Assembly: GCA_015059865.1 (NCBI GenBank)
Contig: SUZP01000013.1
Coordinates: forward strand, 1-41,267
DNA from: Rikenellaceae bacterium
GTDB taxonomy: Bacteria > Bacteroidota > Bacteroidia > Bacteroidales > Rikenellaceae
Direction of reading: 5' to 3'
Length of the DNA: 41,267 nt
Shown piece by piece: positions 1-8,528 of this stretch (positions within the stretch are counted from its first letter, which is position 1; every line of letters begins with the position of its first letter). The notes under the pieces were generated by a model, which was given only the letters and a program-made list of their open reading frames with translations, was not told the DNA's origin and did not search any database. A program made the translations under genes and the position numbers.

Positions 1-218
1 AGACCTCTTTGCAAAACCTAACTACAATATTGTCAATGAACTGGATGGTTCTACCGAACCAAGTTTGTTTTAATTGTTAAACTTTATAATAATCGTCCGG
101 AACTTTTACCGGACAGCAATGATTTTTATTTTTAAATTTGACAATAAATATTTCAAATTTGACAAATATTCAAGATAAATTAGGTTTACGATGCGAAAAA
201 TCGGAATTATAACGAAAA
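1..218. other. AT-rich left edge without a recognisable gene
   Basis: I see no coding region here. Two small hairpins are visible: GGTTC-TACC-GAACC at 47-60 and GTCCGG-N8-CCGGAC at 95-114, the second followed by a T-rich stretch, so it may end a transcript entering from the left. The words AAATTTGACA are repeated around 135-165. The neighbouring gene to the left is outside the window. Confidence 0.4.
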
Positions 219-256
219 GCGCAGAAAATTAACGACAATGCGTCAATTTTCTGCGC
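219..256 (-). terminator. Intrinsic terminator of the permuted carboxypeptidase gene
   Basis: A perfect 12-bp inverted repeat (219-230 with 245-256, arms GCGCAGAAAATT and its complement) encloses a 14-nt loop. It begins 22 nt past the stop codon. Read on the minus strand it is followed by TTTTCGTTAT, a modest U-tract. Confidence 0.75.
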
Positions 257-277
257 TGTGTTTAAGTATAGGATTTT

Positions 278-1240
278 CTACCTTCTCTTTTTCTTTGGCT
301 CTTCGCTGAGTTTCAAAATTTTCTCGCCTACATGGCGGCTGATAGCCTTAGCAAGAGTGTTCGAGCTTGGCAACATCAATCCTATAAGAGCCTCCTCCAT
401 AGTGAGTTTATCGCCATCGTAAAACTTAGGGCCACTACCTCTTTGAAGGTCATCCTGCTGAATGGTAAGAATTTCGTCAGGAAGGCAGTAGTCGAGAGCG
501 ATAATAGCAGTCATAAGCTTTGTCATCGAGAATGGACCTCGGCGTCTGTCGGGCTCCTTGCCTACCATCACGAGATTCTTGTCGCGATATGCCATTGCGC
601 TATGCAGAGGCAGTACGGTAGCTGCTGCACACATAGTGCTAACTGGCTGGTCGGGAGTATTTGGGTCGAGACGCTTTGCCTCCAACCAATCCAACAACTC
701 GCGCATAGCAACAAAGCGATTGCCCTCGGTGCTGATTACGCAACCTACGAGCCAACGCTCGTCTACCTTACTCTTGACAGCGATAGCGAGGTTCTTCCAC
801 TGCTTACCTCTACCTGCGCCCCACGAGCCACTCTTGCCACCGTAGATGTCGTAGTACTCGCGAAGACCATCGGCCTTCTTGCCCTTGTAGGTGCTCTTCA
901 CAGTAATCTCGCGAGCGTTGTCACCCATAACATTGAGGGTGAACTTCTCGAAGCTCCAATAGAGCATAAGTTTGTCGTAAGAGGTGGCATTAATCAAGAG
1001 TCGCAACATATCCGATGCGGTCGAATAGTGCTCCTTGTTTGCCATTCCAGCCGCATTTGTGAAGTGGCTGTGCTCCATACCAAAGAGCTTAGCGTTAGTG
1101 TTCATACGATTGACAAATGCACCAATGCACTCCTCGGAGGTGTACTTTGAACGCGACTTACGCTTCTTGTCGCGATTTTGCGCGTATAGAGGTGTTACAC
1201 CAATCAATACCGCCAACAGTAAAATTAAGATTTTTTTCAT
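278..1240 (-). CDS. Secreted D-Ala-D-Ala carboxypeptidase-like protein (peptidase S11 fold), circularly permuted
   Basis: 320 aa. A signal peptide (about residues 1-20, ending LYAQ) suggests export to the periplasm, where S11 enzymes trim peptidoglycan stem peptides. All three S11 motifs are present, but in swapped order. The normally second-half segment comes first: the helix beginning AFVNRMN, HFTNAAGM, HYSTASD, then GGKSG with K136-S137-G138 in the place of KTG. The normal first half follows: the strand MAYRDKNLV, SMTK (S238, K241), GDKLTMEEALIGLMLPSSN (S292-x-N294) and the helix AISRHVG. The C-terminus stops where the N-terminal segment would continue in a normal protein. Residues 188-204 join the old C- and N-termini. 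The start at 1240 was chosen because the signal peptide begins there and the -7 element lies upstream; a start at 1435 would precede the promoter. Monocistronic. Activity is inferred from intact motifs only. Confidence 0.85.
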   Translation of the reverse strand: MKKILILLLAVLIGVTPLYAQNRDKKRKSRSKYTSEECIGAFVNRMNTNAKLFGMEHSHFTNAAGMANKEHYSTASDMLRLLINATSYDKLMLYWSFEKFTLNVMGDNAREITVKSTYKGKKADGLREYYDIYGGKSGSWGAGRGKQWKNLAIAVKSKVDERWLVGCVISTEGNRFVAMRELLDWLEAKRLDPNTPDQPVSTMCAAATVLPLHSAMAYRDKNLVMVGKEPDRRRGPFSMTKLMTAIIALDYCLPDEILTIQQDDLQRGSGPKFYDGDKLTMEEALIGLMLPSSNTLAKAISRHVGEKILKLSEEPKKKRR

Positions 1241-1284
1241 AGTTTTTAGTTTGTGCTTAGTTATAAAGTCGTTGAAAACTGACA

Positions 1285-1292
1285 CAAAGGTA
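1285..1292 (-). promoter_or_regulatory. -7 element of the permuted carboxypeptidase gene
   Basis: The minus strand reads TACCTTTG, matching the Bacteroidota -7 consensus TAnnTTTG, about 45 nt before the chosen start codon. No clean TTTG -33 box is seen at the expected distance. Confidence 0.5.
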
Positions 1293-1365
1293 ACAAAAAA
1301 AATCAAAACACTAAAAATATATCGCAAAACTATGGGGTACACAATGCGGATTCGAGATAAATTAC

Positions 1366-1373
1366 TATATTTG
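1366..1373 (+). promoter_or_regulatory. -7 element upstream of the flippase operon
   Basis: TATATTTG fits TAnnTTTG and lies about 75 nt before the flippase start codon. The -33 box is not obvious, so the assignment is tentative. It would lead the run from the flippase through folK and possibly further. Confidence 0.45.
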
Positions 1374-1447
1374 CAACTTGAATTATTGTGCGCGTGTGTG
1401 CAATATGCGTATGCGTGTGCGACGAAGGAGTACAAAAGATAGTAAAA

Positions 1448-2917
1448 ATGCTCGAAAAACTCGCAAAACAGACGGCTATCTATGGTATCAGCACCATACT
1501 CGGCAGAATGCTGAGTTACCTGCTGACGCCATTCTATACCCGTATCTTCGGAGTTGAGTCGTACGGCATTATCACCGATGTCTATGCCTTGATACCGTTT
1601 GCGCTCGTTGTGCTTACGATGGGTATGGAGTCGAGCTACTTCCGCTTTGCTGCGAAGGCTGAGGCGGAGGGTGGCAACATCGAAAAGAGCAAGCGCAAAC
1701 TCTTCGCTACGACTTGGGGCATAACTTCGTTGGCAGCATTACTCTTTTTTGTGGTCGTGGTGTTGTTCCGCAACGAGGCTTCGGCTCTGATGGGCGAGGC
1801 CTACAAAGCAAATCCGCTGTATGTTGTAACGGTGGCTGCGATTGTGATGATGGATGTAATGGCGTGTATCCCATTCTCCCGCTTGCGAGAGCAGGGCAAG
1901 GCTCTAACTTTTGTATTGCTCAAACTCTTTAACATCATCTTGCAGGTAGGTTTGGCTTTCGTCTTCTGGGCTGTCGGACTGTTCGACTCGGAGTTTGGCG
2001 TTGGTTGGGCATTTGTGGCAAACCTTGTGGCAAGTACCGTAACTCTTGTAGCGGTAGTTGTGGCATCGGGGCGTATAAGCCTACGCATTGATTGGGCGTT
2101 GTTACTTGTGATTTTCGGCTACTCGTTACCGCTTTTATTGTCGGGTGTGGCTGGTACGGCAAACGAATTTATCGATAGACAACTCATAAAGTATCTCGTT
2201 CCCGCCGGCTCGTTGGCACAACTCGGCATCTATGGTGCAATAACGAAGATTGCCGTTGTGATGACACTCTTTACGCAGATGTATCGCCTTGCTGCCGAGC
2301 CATTCTTCCTCTCGAACTTCCGCAAGGAGGAGTTCAAGGAGATGAACGCTGCGGCACTGAAATACTTTGTGATGGTGTCGGGGTTGATATTCCTCGGCAT
2401 CGCACTCTACCGCGATGTCTTTGCTCTGATTGTCGGTCGCGACTTCCGCGAGGGCATACATATCCTGCCCGTAGTGCTTGGCGCAAATATCCTGAGTGGT
2501 GTTTGGCTCAACCTCTCGTTCTGGTACAAGCGCGAGGAGAAGACCAAGTTTGCGCTGTGGATTACCCTCACAGGATTGCTCTGCTCGGTGGGTTTTGGCG
2601 TGTTGCTGATACCGAAGATGGGCTACTATGGTGCTGCGTGGAGCCGTTTTATTGCCGAGGCAGTGATGGTGGCGGTAAGCGTTGTGCTGAACAAAATATA
2701 CTATCCTACACCATACCAATTTGGGCGTATGGCGGAGTATATCGTGTTGGCATTGGCGATATTCTTTGTTGCGGAGTGGATAGAGATGCCGAATGAGGCG
2801 TTGCAATATACACTTTCAACCGCATTTATCGTTATCTATCTGTGCTATGCCGTGTGGCGTGAGAAGATAGATATGAGGGGTATGTTTAACCACATTTTAA
2901 GGAGAGGTAAGCGATGA
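1448..2917 (+). CDS. Polysaccharide/lipid-linked oligosaccharide flippase (Wzx-like, MOP superfamily)
   Basis: 489 aa integral inner-membrane protein with about 12-14 hydrophobic segments along its whole length. The N-terminus (MLEKLAKQTAIYGISTILGRML) has the amphipathic helix and first segment typical of Wzx/RfbX-type flippases, which move lipid-linked sugars across the inner membrane. The start at 1448 was chosen because the in-frame ATG at 1388 would add a cysteine-rich, non-membrane leader (MRVCAICVCVCDEG) absent from the family. It overlaps the next gene by 4 nt (ATGA), so the two are probably translationally coupled. No glycosyltransferases are adjacent, so the substrate cannot be deduced. 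Confidence 0.85.
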   Translation: MLEKLAKQTAIYGISTILGRMLSYLLTPFYTRIFGVESYGIITDVYALIPFALVVLTMGMESSYFRFAAKAEAEGGNIEKSKRKLFATTWGITSLAALLFFVVVVLFRNEASALMGEAYKANPLYVVTVAAIVMMDVMACIPFSRLREQGKALTFVLLKLFNIILQVGLAFVFWAVGLFDSEFGVGWAFVANLVASTVTLVAVVVASGRISLRIDWALLLVIFGYSLPLLLSGVAGTANEFIDRQLIKYLVPAGSLAQLGIYGAITKIAVVMTLFTQMYRLAAEPFFLSNFRKEEFKEMNAAALKYFVMVSGLIFLGIALYRDVFALIVGRDFREGIHILPVVLGANILSGVWLNLSFWYKREEKTKFALWITLTGLLCSVGFGVLLIPKMGYYGAAWSRFIAEAVMVAVSVVLNKIYYPTPYQFGRMAEYIVLALAIFFVAEWIEMPNEALQYTLSTAFIVIYLCYAVWREKIDMRGMFNHILRRGKR

Positions 2918-4062
2918 GATTTTGCGATATAAAGGGGCATACCGAGTTGAAAAAGCGACTTGCCGCAGGTATTGACGGCGGGCGAATCAGCCATGCACAA
3001 CTCTTTGTGGGCGCAGCAGGCTCTGGAACGCTTCCGCTGGCTTTGGCATATACGCAATATCTCCACTGCACCAATCGCCACGATGGCGACTCGTGCGGTG
3101 AGTGCCCTTCGTGCCGTCAGATTGAGAAGTTGGCTCACCCCGACCTGCACTTGGTTTTCCCCGTAAACAAGCAGGGTAAGAAGCCTACAAATGGCTTGGT
3201 GGCGAACGATTTTATAGAGGAGTTTCGTACTTTGTGGGAGCGTACGGGGGGATATTTCTCGGCGCAGCAGTGGTACGATATGCTCGACTTGGGAAAGACC
3301 TTGAAGGGTGCTATTGCGGTGCGCGAAGCGGAGGAGATGATTCGCAAGTTGTCTTTTAAGTCGTTTGCATCGAAATACAAGACAATGCTTATCTGGCTGC
3401 CCGAAACGATGAACGAGAGGGCGGCAAATATGATATTGAAAATCTTGGAGGAGCCGTGGGAGGATACGATTTTTATCCTTGTAGCGGAGCAACCCGACAA
3501 GATTCTCGGTACGATACTTTCGCGTACGCAGGAGGTAACAGTACCACGACTCTCGGCAGAGGATTTGATGATGGAGATTCGCCAAAGCGGTATTACCGAT
3601 GAGGCGGAGGTGCGCAATATGGCTCGTTTGGCGTGTGGCGACTTGTTGCAGTTGCGACAACTACTTTCAGGCGAGGAGGATGAGATAAAAAATGAAAATT
3701 TCAACCTCTTCCGTACGATGATGCGCCACTGCTACTTGAACAAGCACCTCGAATTATTGGCTTGGGCTGACGAGGTGGCATCACTCTCGCGTGAGCGACA
3801 GATGGGGTTGATGGCGGACTTTGCGCGATTGTTGCGCGAGGCGTATATTACCCACGCAGGCGTAAAGGAGGCTTCGTACCTCTGGGGCGAGGAGGCGGAG
3901 TTCTGCGGAAAGTTCTCGCCATATATCGGCTCGGAGAATATTGAGCCTATTGTAGAGTTGTTGGAGGAGGCTCTGCGCCGACTCAGACAGAATGGCGACC
4001 CGCGCATCGTATTTTCCTACTTTGCGTTGGCGACAAGCCGTTACATAAACTTCGGAAAGTGA
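2914..4062 (+). CDS. holB: DNA polymerase III subunit delta'
   Basis: 382 aa clamp-loader AAA+ subunit. The N-terminal IKGHTELKKRL and SHAQLF match the delta'/tau family. The P-loop is degenerate (GAAGSGTLPLA, with T39 where a catalytic lysine would be), as expected for delta', which does not hydrolyse ATP. Four cysteines (C52, C61, C64, C67; CGECPSC) form the zinc module. The MNERAANMILKILEEP helix and the following SRT (SRC-like) motif are characteristic of clamp-loader proteins. An insertion around residues 85-130 is typical of Bacteroidota forms as far as I know. The gene overlaps both its upstream and downstream neighbours. Confidence 0.88.
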   Translation: MRFCDIKGHTELKKRLAAGIDGGRISHAQLFVGAAGSGTLPLALAYTQYLHCTNRHDGDSCGECPSCRQIEKLAHPDLHLVFPVNKQGKKPTNGLVANDFIEEFRTLWERTGGYFSAQQWYDMLDLGKTLKGAIAVREAEEMIRKLSFKSFASKYKTMLIWLPETMNERAANMILKILEEPWEDTIFILVAEQPDKILGTILSRTQEVTVPRLSAEDLMMEIRQSGITDEAEVRNMARLACGDLLQLRQLLSGEEDEIKNENFNLFRTMMRHCYLNKHLELLAWADEVASLSRERQMGLMADFARLLREAYITHAGVKEASYLWGEEAEFCGKFSPYIGSENIEPIVELLEEALRRLRQNGDPRIVFSYFALATSRYINFGK

Positions 4063-4538
4063 TGATGCACCACGCCATAATACTTGCAGGGGGCAACATC
4101 GGCGATGTAGCAATGCGCTTTGTCGAGGCGGAGCAACTGCTGACGGAGAGGGGTGTGGAGGTTGTCGCGAGAAGCAGAAACTACACAACCAAGGCGTGGG
4201 GCTTCGAGAGCGATATGCTCTTTACAAATGCCGCTTGGGAGGTGGCGACCGAGCGAGGAGCAGAGGCATTGCTCGATGCCTTGCAGGAGGTTGAGGCCCT
4301 ATTGGGGCGCGACCGCGATGTGGAGCGCAAAACGAAGGAGCGCGAGGGGGCGAGATATTGTTCGCGAACTTTGGATTTGGATATTCTCTTTTTCGACGAG
4401 GAGCATATCTCGACCGAGCGACTCAAAGTGCCGCACCCACTGATTATGGAGCGAGATTTTGTGATTGAGCCGACTTGCGAATTGTTACAGTGCAGCCGCG
4501 AGGCGTTGGCCGAAAAGATAGAGAAGATTTATGCGTAA
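4062..4538 (+). CDS. folK: 2-amino-4-hydroxy-6-hydroxymethyldihydropteridine pyrophosphokinase
   Basis: About 158 aa, the usual length for HPPK, which transfers pyrophosphate from ATP to 6-hydroxymethyl-dihydropterin in folate synthesis. The signature SRTLDLDILFFD, with the magnesium-binding D-x-D, is followed by the VPHPLIMERDFV block that closes the family. The N-terminal LAGGNIGD replaces the common LGSNLGD. Start choices are GTG 4059, ATG 4062 and ATG 4065; 4062 overlaps the holB stop by one base (TGATG) and is preferred. The 3' end overlaps the next gene by 8 nt. Confidence 0.9.
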   Translation: MMHHAIILAGGNIGDVAMRFVEAEQLLTERGVEVVARSRNYTTKAWGFESDMLFTNAAWEVATERGAEALLDALQEVEALLGRDRDVERKTKEREGARYCSRTLDLDILFFDEEHISTERLKVPHPLIMERDFVIEPTCELLQCSREALAEKIEKIYA

Positions 4539-5076
4539 GATTCTACGAAATATGGCATTTATGGCGGTGGTGATGCTATCGCTAACGGGGTGTTTCAAGA
4601 AGGTAACAACCGACACAACACTGCGTATAAAGGTCTTGGCCGAGAAGAGTTCGGGAGGCGACAGAGTACCTGCCGAGGGGTGCTATGGGTATATCTACTA
4701 CACCGACTCGCAAGATTGGATTGTCGAGTCGTTCGAGGATGCCACAGCAAAGACCATAACCAACCCATTAACGGGCGAGAAGCTCTCTGTACCAAATGGC
4801 GAGAGCGAAATATACACAATAGAGGGCTCGCTGAACAACTACCTCTCGATATTTCAAGACCAAGCACCAGCACTCGTGGTGGTGGTATATCCTCAGTCGC
4901 AGATGTATGCCTATATGTACCGCAAGGCCGAGGCGGAGAATTTGACCTATACCTACCTAACCCTTATTTTCCATAGCTGGAAAAATGGTGTATACAACGA
5001 GGGGTCGAAAGATGGGTATAAATGGACTGTTGTAGCACCTGAGGCACCAACTCCCGACGAGCCGACAGATGAATAA
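4531..5076 (+). CDS. Small predicted lipoprotein of unknown function
   Basis: 181 aa. The N-terminus MRKILRNMAFMAVVMLSLTGC is a lipoprotein signal with lipobox LTGC (C21). The rest is soluble, mildly acidic and rich in beta-forming residues, with no motif I recognise. The tail (PEAPTPDEPTDE) is low in complexity. Translation begins inside folK, so the two are cotranslated, but no functional link is implied. Export across the inner membrane is inferred from the signal only. Confidence 0.7.
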   Translation: MRKILRNMAFMAVVMLSLTGCFKKVTTDTTLRIKVLAEKSSGGDRVPAEGCYGYIYYTDSQDWIVESFEDATAKTITNPLTGEKLSVPNGESEIYTIEGSLNNYLSIFQDQAPALVVVVYPQSQMYAYMYRKAEAENLTYTYLTLIFHSWKNGVYNEGSKDGYKWTVVAPEAPTPDEPTDE

Positions 5077-5096
5077 TGTTTTTTTGAGAAGATAGT

Positions 5097-7133
5097 ATGA
5101 CAAAAGGTTGTAAGATAGTTTTGCGTGTTGTGGTTGTGCTGCTCTTCGGAGGGGCATTCTTCTCGCGCTGTGCCAATATAATGACTCCCGAAGGTGGTCC
5201 CAAAGATACTCTGCCTCCCGTAATCGTAAAGTTGGAGCCGGGAAACTTTGCCACCAACTTCAAGGAGAAGAAGATATATATCGAGTTCAACGAGTTTGTG
5301 CAACTCAAAGACCAAAATAAGGAGATGTTCACCTCGCCGGCAATGAAGAAGTTGCCACTTATTACAATACGAGGCAAGGGTATCGTAATCACCATTCGCG
5401 ACACATTAAAGGAGAATACAACATACGCCATCGACCTCGGCTCAGCCATACGCGATAACAACGAGAGCAACCCTCTCAACGCTATGCGCTATGTCTTCTC
5501 TACGGGCGACAAGGTCGATTCGATGATGTGTTCGGGCTACACCGCCGACTCCTACAAGGCAGATAGTGTGAGCCGTACCTTTATCTGGTTCTACATTGCC
5601 GACTCGTTGCCTTCGACACCGGGTTACGACTCGACAATCTTCAACCGCAAACCCGATGTGATAGCACGAGCACAGAATAACGGTATCTTCATTGCTCAAA
5701 ATCTAAAACCCGTAAACTATCGCATCTACGCCATTGGCGACAAGAACGACAACCAACTCTACGAGCCGGGAACGGATATGGTGGGCTTGCTCGACACGAT
5801 ATACAACCCAGCCAAGATGCCTGAGTTCGCTATTTGGTTCGACTCGCTGCGTATGTATCCGAGTGCCGAGCCACAGCTCTACTTCCGAATGTTTACAGAC
5901 AAGGCGTTTGTAAATCAACGATTGGTAGATGCACAACGCCCTGAGGAGAAGAAAGCTATCCTCTACTTCAATGCCGACTATCCGCGCATCGACTCGCTCA
6001 TATTCGACAATATTCCTAACGATAGCGTCTTTATAGACCCTCAGACCAATGGTCGCGACACAATGGCTGTATGGTTTAATATGGCAAAGTTGCCCGACAC
6101 CATAAAGGGCAAGATTGTCTACTATCGTCACGACTCGTTGCGCCAACTCTCCAAGACGCGCGAGCCGTTGAAACTCGCTTGGCGACTGATTGAGACCAAG
6201 GAGCAGGAGAAGGAGCGCGAGCGCATCGAGAAGGAGAAGGCAAAGGCGAAAGCCGAGGGTAGAGAGTTCAAAGACCCTAACTACAAAAATCCATTCTCGT
6301 TGAAAATATCGGCTGGCAAGGAGGTGAACCCTGAGGAGGGTTTCGATATAACCTTCGGAACGCCTGCGATGAAGTTCGACACTACGGCAATACAGCTCTC
6401 GATAGTGGCGGAAGATAAGAGTACGACACCTGTCAAGATGCACTTTGTGCGCGACACGATGAATATGTGTCGATGGAGGGTTAAGGTCCCTTGGACAGAG
6501 AAGACAAACTACCGCCTCTACATACCGAAGGAGTCTATAACCGACATCATGGGCTACAAGAACGACTCTACGGTGATGGAGTTTGCAACCTACGACCCTG
6601 AGAAATTCTCCACTGTATCGCTCAATATAACCGCTTCGGGAAGAAGCAAATACATCATACTGCTAACTGACGCTTCGGGCAAAACTATGCAGGAGTTGAA
6701 AGATGTAGAGAGTGGCAAGTACAGATTTAACTATGTGAAACCGGGCGAAATACGCCTGCGTATCATTGAGGACAAAAACGGCAATGGCAAGTGGGATGCA
6801 GGAGATGTTATCGCAGGCTTGCAGCCTGAGCGTGCCGAGGGCTACTTCAACGATAAGGGCGAGGAGACCTTCACTACAAAGATGAATTGGGACTTCGAGA
6901 TAAATATCGATATGGATAAGGTCTTTATACCTATGACGATGAAGAACCTGATAAAGATGCTCGATGACAAGGAGAGTGCTCGTCTGCAAAAGCTCTACGA
7001 GGAGTGGAAGAAGAAACTCGATGAAAATAAGGGCAAGGGCAACAACAATCAACACCAATCGGCAGGCGGAGGCGGTATGGGACTCGGCGGTATGGCAGGT
7101 GGCATTGGCGGCTTGACGAATACACTCAAATAG
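5097..7133 (+). CDS. Ig-like domain lipoprotein of the Bacteroidota type
   Basis: 678 aa. The signal sequence ends in FFSRC (C25), suggesting lipidation. The next residues, MTPEGGPKDTLPPVIVKLEPGNFATNF and KKIYIEFNEFVQL, match the N-terminal SbsA/Big_5-like Ig domain common in this phylum. The middle holds beta-sandwich-like repeats and a charged helix (KEQEKERERIEKEKAKAKAEG, residues about 360-380). Near residues 555-585 a carboxypeptidase-regulatory-like stretch (RLRIIEDKNGNGKWDAGD) has a calcium-loop-like NGNGKWDAGD. The C-terminus is glycine-rich (GGGGMGLGGMAGGIGG). It is followed directly by an outer-membrane barrel gene, so both probably act in the cell envelope. The function is unknown. 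Confidence 0.75.
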   Translation: MTKGCKIVLRVVVVLLFGGAFFSRCANIMTPEGGPKDTLPPVIVKLEPGNFATNFKEKKIYIEFNEFVQLKDQNKEMFTSPAMKKLPLITIRGKGIVITIRDTLKENTTYAIDLGSAIRDNNESNPLNAMRYVFSTGDKVDSMMCSGYTADSYKADSVSRTFIWFYIADSLPSTPGYDSTIFNRKPDVIARAQNNGIFIAQNLKPVNYRIYAIGDKNDNQLYEPGTDMVGLLDTIYNPAKMPEFAIWFDSLRMYPSAEPQLYFRMFTDKAFVNQRLVDAQRPEEKKAILYFNADYPRIDSLIFDNIPNDSVFIDPQTNGRDTMAVWFNMAKLPDTIKGKIVYYRHDSLRQLSKTREPLKLAWRLIETKEQEKERERIEKEKAKAKAEGREFKDPNYKNPFSLKISAGKEVNPEEGFDITFGTPAMKFDTTAIQLSIVAEDKSTTPVKMHFVRDTMNMCRWRVKVPWTEKTNYRLYIPKESITDIMGYKNDSTVMEFATYDPEKFSTVSLNITASGRSKYIILLTDASGKTMQELKDVESGKYRFNYVKPGEIRLRIIEDKNGNGKWDAGDVIAGLQPERAEGYFNDKGEETFTTKMNWDFEINIDMDKVFIPMTMKNLIKMLDDKESARLQKLYEEWKKKLDENKGKGNNNQHQSAGGGGMGLGGMAGGIGGLTNTLK

Positions 7134-7138
7134 TGACA

Positions 7139-7978
7139 ATGATGAAACGGATTATCAAAATATTAACCCTTGTAGTTGCTCTCTCGGTGGCGGTGGTTGC
7201 CGAGAGCACAGCACAGCACACCATAGCTATTACGGGTGGTTCTGGCTACGCTACGGCTCGCCCCTACCCTGCACAGGAGATGAAACCTATTTGGGGAACA
7301 TACCAGGCAGGCTTCTCGTGGCGATACTACTCTATGCCTCGCTTTATCGCCTGCTTCGGTATCGATGTCGAGTTGCTACAACGCGGATTTTCGTTTGCTC
7401 CGTATCCACACCTCTACGAAGATAAGAAGGAGTATAGATACTATACCCGCAAGCTGAACTCGATAATCATCCCAATAGTGTGGCAACCCCACTTTTACCT
7501 CTTCAAGAAGCACCTGCGAATATACTTGGAGGCTGCACCTACCTTCTCGTTCAACTTTGGCTCGAAGTTCCACAACGACGAGAAGTACAGTATCAATATC
7601 AATGGCTTGGTCGATGCCCCTATAAGTGGCAAGTATGATTTCCGCCTCGAACGCGACAACCGCTTCTCGTATGGATTGCGAGGTGGCGGAGGCTTCGACC
7701 TCATATTCGGGCAGGTCGAGATAGGAGTGAGAGCGATGTACGACTTCGGATATTCGGATATTCTGCGAAATAGAACAAAGTATTATGGAAATAACCTCGA
7801 CTCCGAAACCAAGCCGGGCGAAAATCCATTCTACTATACACCTCTGCGCTCGCCACTCGACAACCTCACTATCTCGATGAAGATTGGCTTCCGCATTGGC
7901 AAGGCAGGCTTCAAGGAGTGGGAGTGGAAACGCCCAGCCTTCCCGAAGAATAAAGAGGTGTTTAAATATACCTTTTAG
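7139..7978 (+). CDS. Outer-membrane beta-barrel protein (PorT-like)
   Basis: About 279 aa. The signal peptide MMKRIIKILTLVVALSVAVVAESTAQ is followed by alternating hydrophobic/polar strands with aromatic ends, and a C-terminus ending in phenylalanine (EVFKYTF) as in many outer-membrane barrels. The GGGGFDLIFGQVEIGVRAMYDFGYSDI stretch resembles the Bacteroidota OMP_b-brl_2/PorT family. A GTG at 7133 overlaps the upstream stop; ATG 7139 or 7142 fits the signal peptide better. Probably cotranscribed with the Ig-like lipoprotein. Confidence 0.7.
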   Translation: MMKRIIKILTLVVALSVAVVAESTAQHTIAITGGSGYATARPYPAQEMKPIWGTYQAGFSWRYYSMPRFIACFGIDVELLQRGFSFAPYPHLYEDKKEYRYYTRKLNSIIIPIVWQPHFYLFKKHLRIYLEAAPTFSFNFGSKFHNDEKYSININGLVDAPISGKYDFRLERDNRFSYGLRGGGGFDLIFGQVEIGVRAMYDFGYSDILRNRTKYYGNNLDSETKPGENPFYYTPLRSPLDNLTISMKIGFRIGKAGFKEWEWKRPAFPKNKEVFKYTF

Positions 7979-8006
7979 ATGAGAGAAAGCGGAAAACTCT
8001 CAGCGC

Positions 8007-8087
8007 ACGCCATAGAGGGTTGAAAACCTGACGCCATAGAACGCCAAAGGCGTGACGCCATAAAGCAGTCGCAGACTGCGCCGCCAT
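8007..8087. repeat. 24-nt tandem units: constant octamer plus variable palindrome
   Basis: The octamer ACGCCATA occurs at 8007, 8031 and 8055, exactly 24 nt apart, with a partial copy (CCGCCAT) at 8081. Each octamer is followed by a different small hairpin with a 3-nt loop: GGGTT-GAA-AACCT, ACGCC-AAA-GGCGT and GCAGTC-GCA-GACTGC. The spacer between the barrel gene and rbfA is otherwise featureless apart from an A/T-rich stretch at 8130-8164. Confidence 0.8.
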
Positions 8088-8164
8088 TTCTCGTTGCGCC
8101 GTGATAAGTGCAGGAGTTCGCAAAACAGAAAATTTTTTAAAAAAAAGCTAATAGCAAAAAATAT

Positions 8165-8503
8165 ATGGAAAATACAAGACAGGAGAAGATTGCAAAACAG
8201 ATTCAGCGCGATGTGGCTGAGATATTTCAGCGCGATATTGCAGAGTCGTTGCGCGGAGCACTTACAACGGTAACGGCAGTGCGTGTATCGCCCGACTTGG
8301 GATATGCCAAGATTTATGTCAGTGTCTTCCCATTCGAGAAGGCGCAGGCAACGCTCGAAGTTATTGAGCAGCAAAACAAGCTTATTCGTGGTGCGCTTGG
8401 TCGCCGTATGCGCCATCAAGTGAAGATTATTCCAGAGTTGCAGTTCTTTGTAGACGACTCGCTCGAATATATCGAGAATATAGACTCGTTGTTGAAGAAG
8501 TAG
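8165..8503 (+). CDS. rbfA: 30S ribosome-binding factor A
   Basis: 112 aa, the usual compact KH-fold size. RQEKIAKQIQRDVAEIFQRDI at the N-terminus and VTAVRVSPDLGYAKIYVSVF in the middle are the RbfA signature. The protein assists late maturation of the 16S rRNA 5' region in the small subunit. It lies just upstream of the LolC/E-like permease with a 25-nt gap that contains a perfect hairpin AGCAAA-AGAG-TTTGCT (8511-8526) ending two bases before the next start codon. Confidence 0.92.
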   Translation: MENTRQEKIAKQIQRDVAEIFQRDIAESLRGALTTVTAVRVSPDLGYAKIYVSVFPFEKAQATLEVIEQQNKLIRGALGRRMRHQVKIIPELQFFVDDSLEYIENIDSLLKK

Positions 8504-8528
8504 TAGTCGTAGCAAAAGAGTTTGCTCT

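Noticed and set aside
1..25. AGACCTCTTTGCAAAACC resembles terminal inverted repeats of some IS5-type elements.
   Set aside because: Only one end is visible, no transposase or target duplication lies in the window, and the match is from memory.
332..1150. Long open frame opposite the carboxypeptidase gene.
   Set aside because: It is a shadow of the real gene on the other strand, with no family-like sequence and no start signals.
1241..1435. N-terminal extension of the carboxypeptidase to 385 aa.
   Set aside because: It would begin upstream of the -7 element and hide a clear signal peptide at residue 66.
2914..4062. Loss of the P-loop lysine in delta' as a defect.
   Set aside because: Non-ATP-binding delta' subunits are normal in other bacteria.
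8007..8087. CRISPR-like array.
   Set aside because: Repeats are only 8 nt, the variable parts are palindromes rather than unique spacers, and no cas genes are near.
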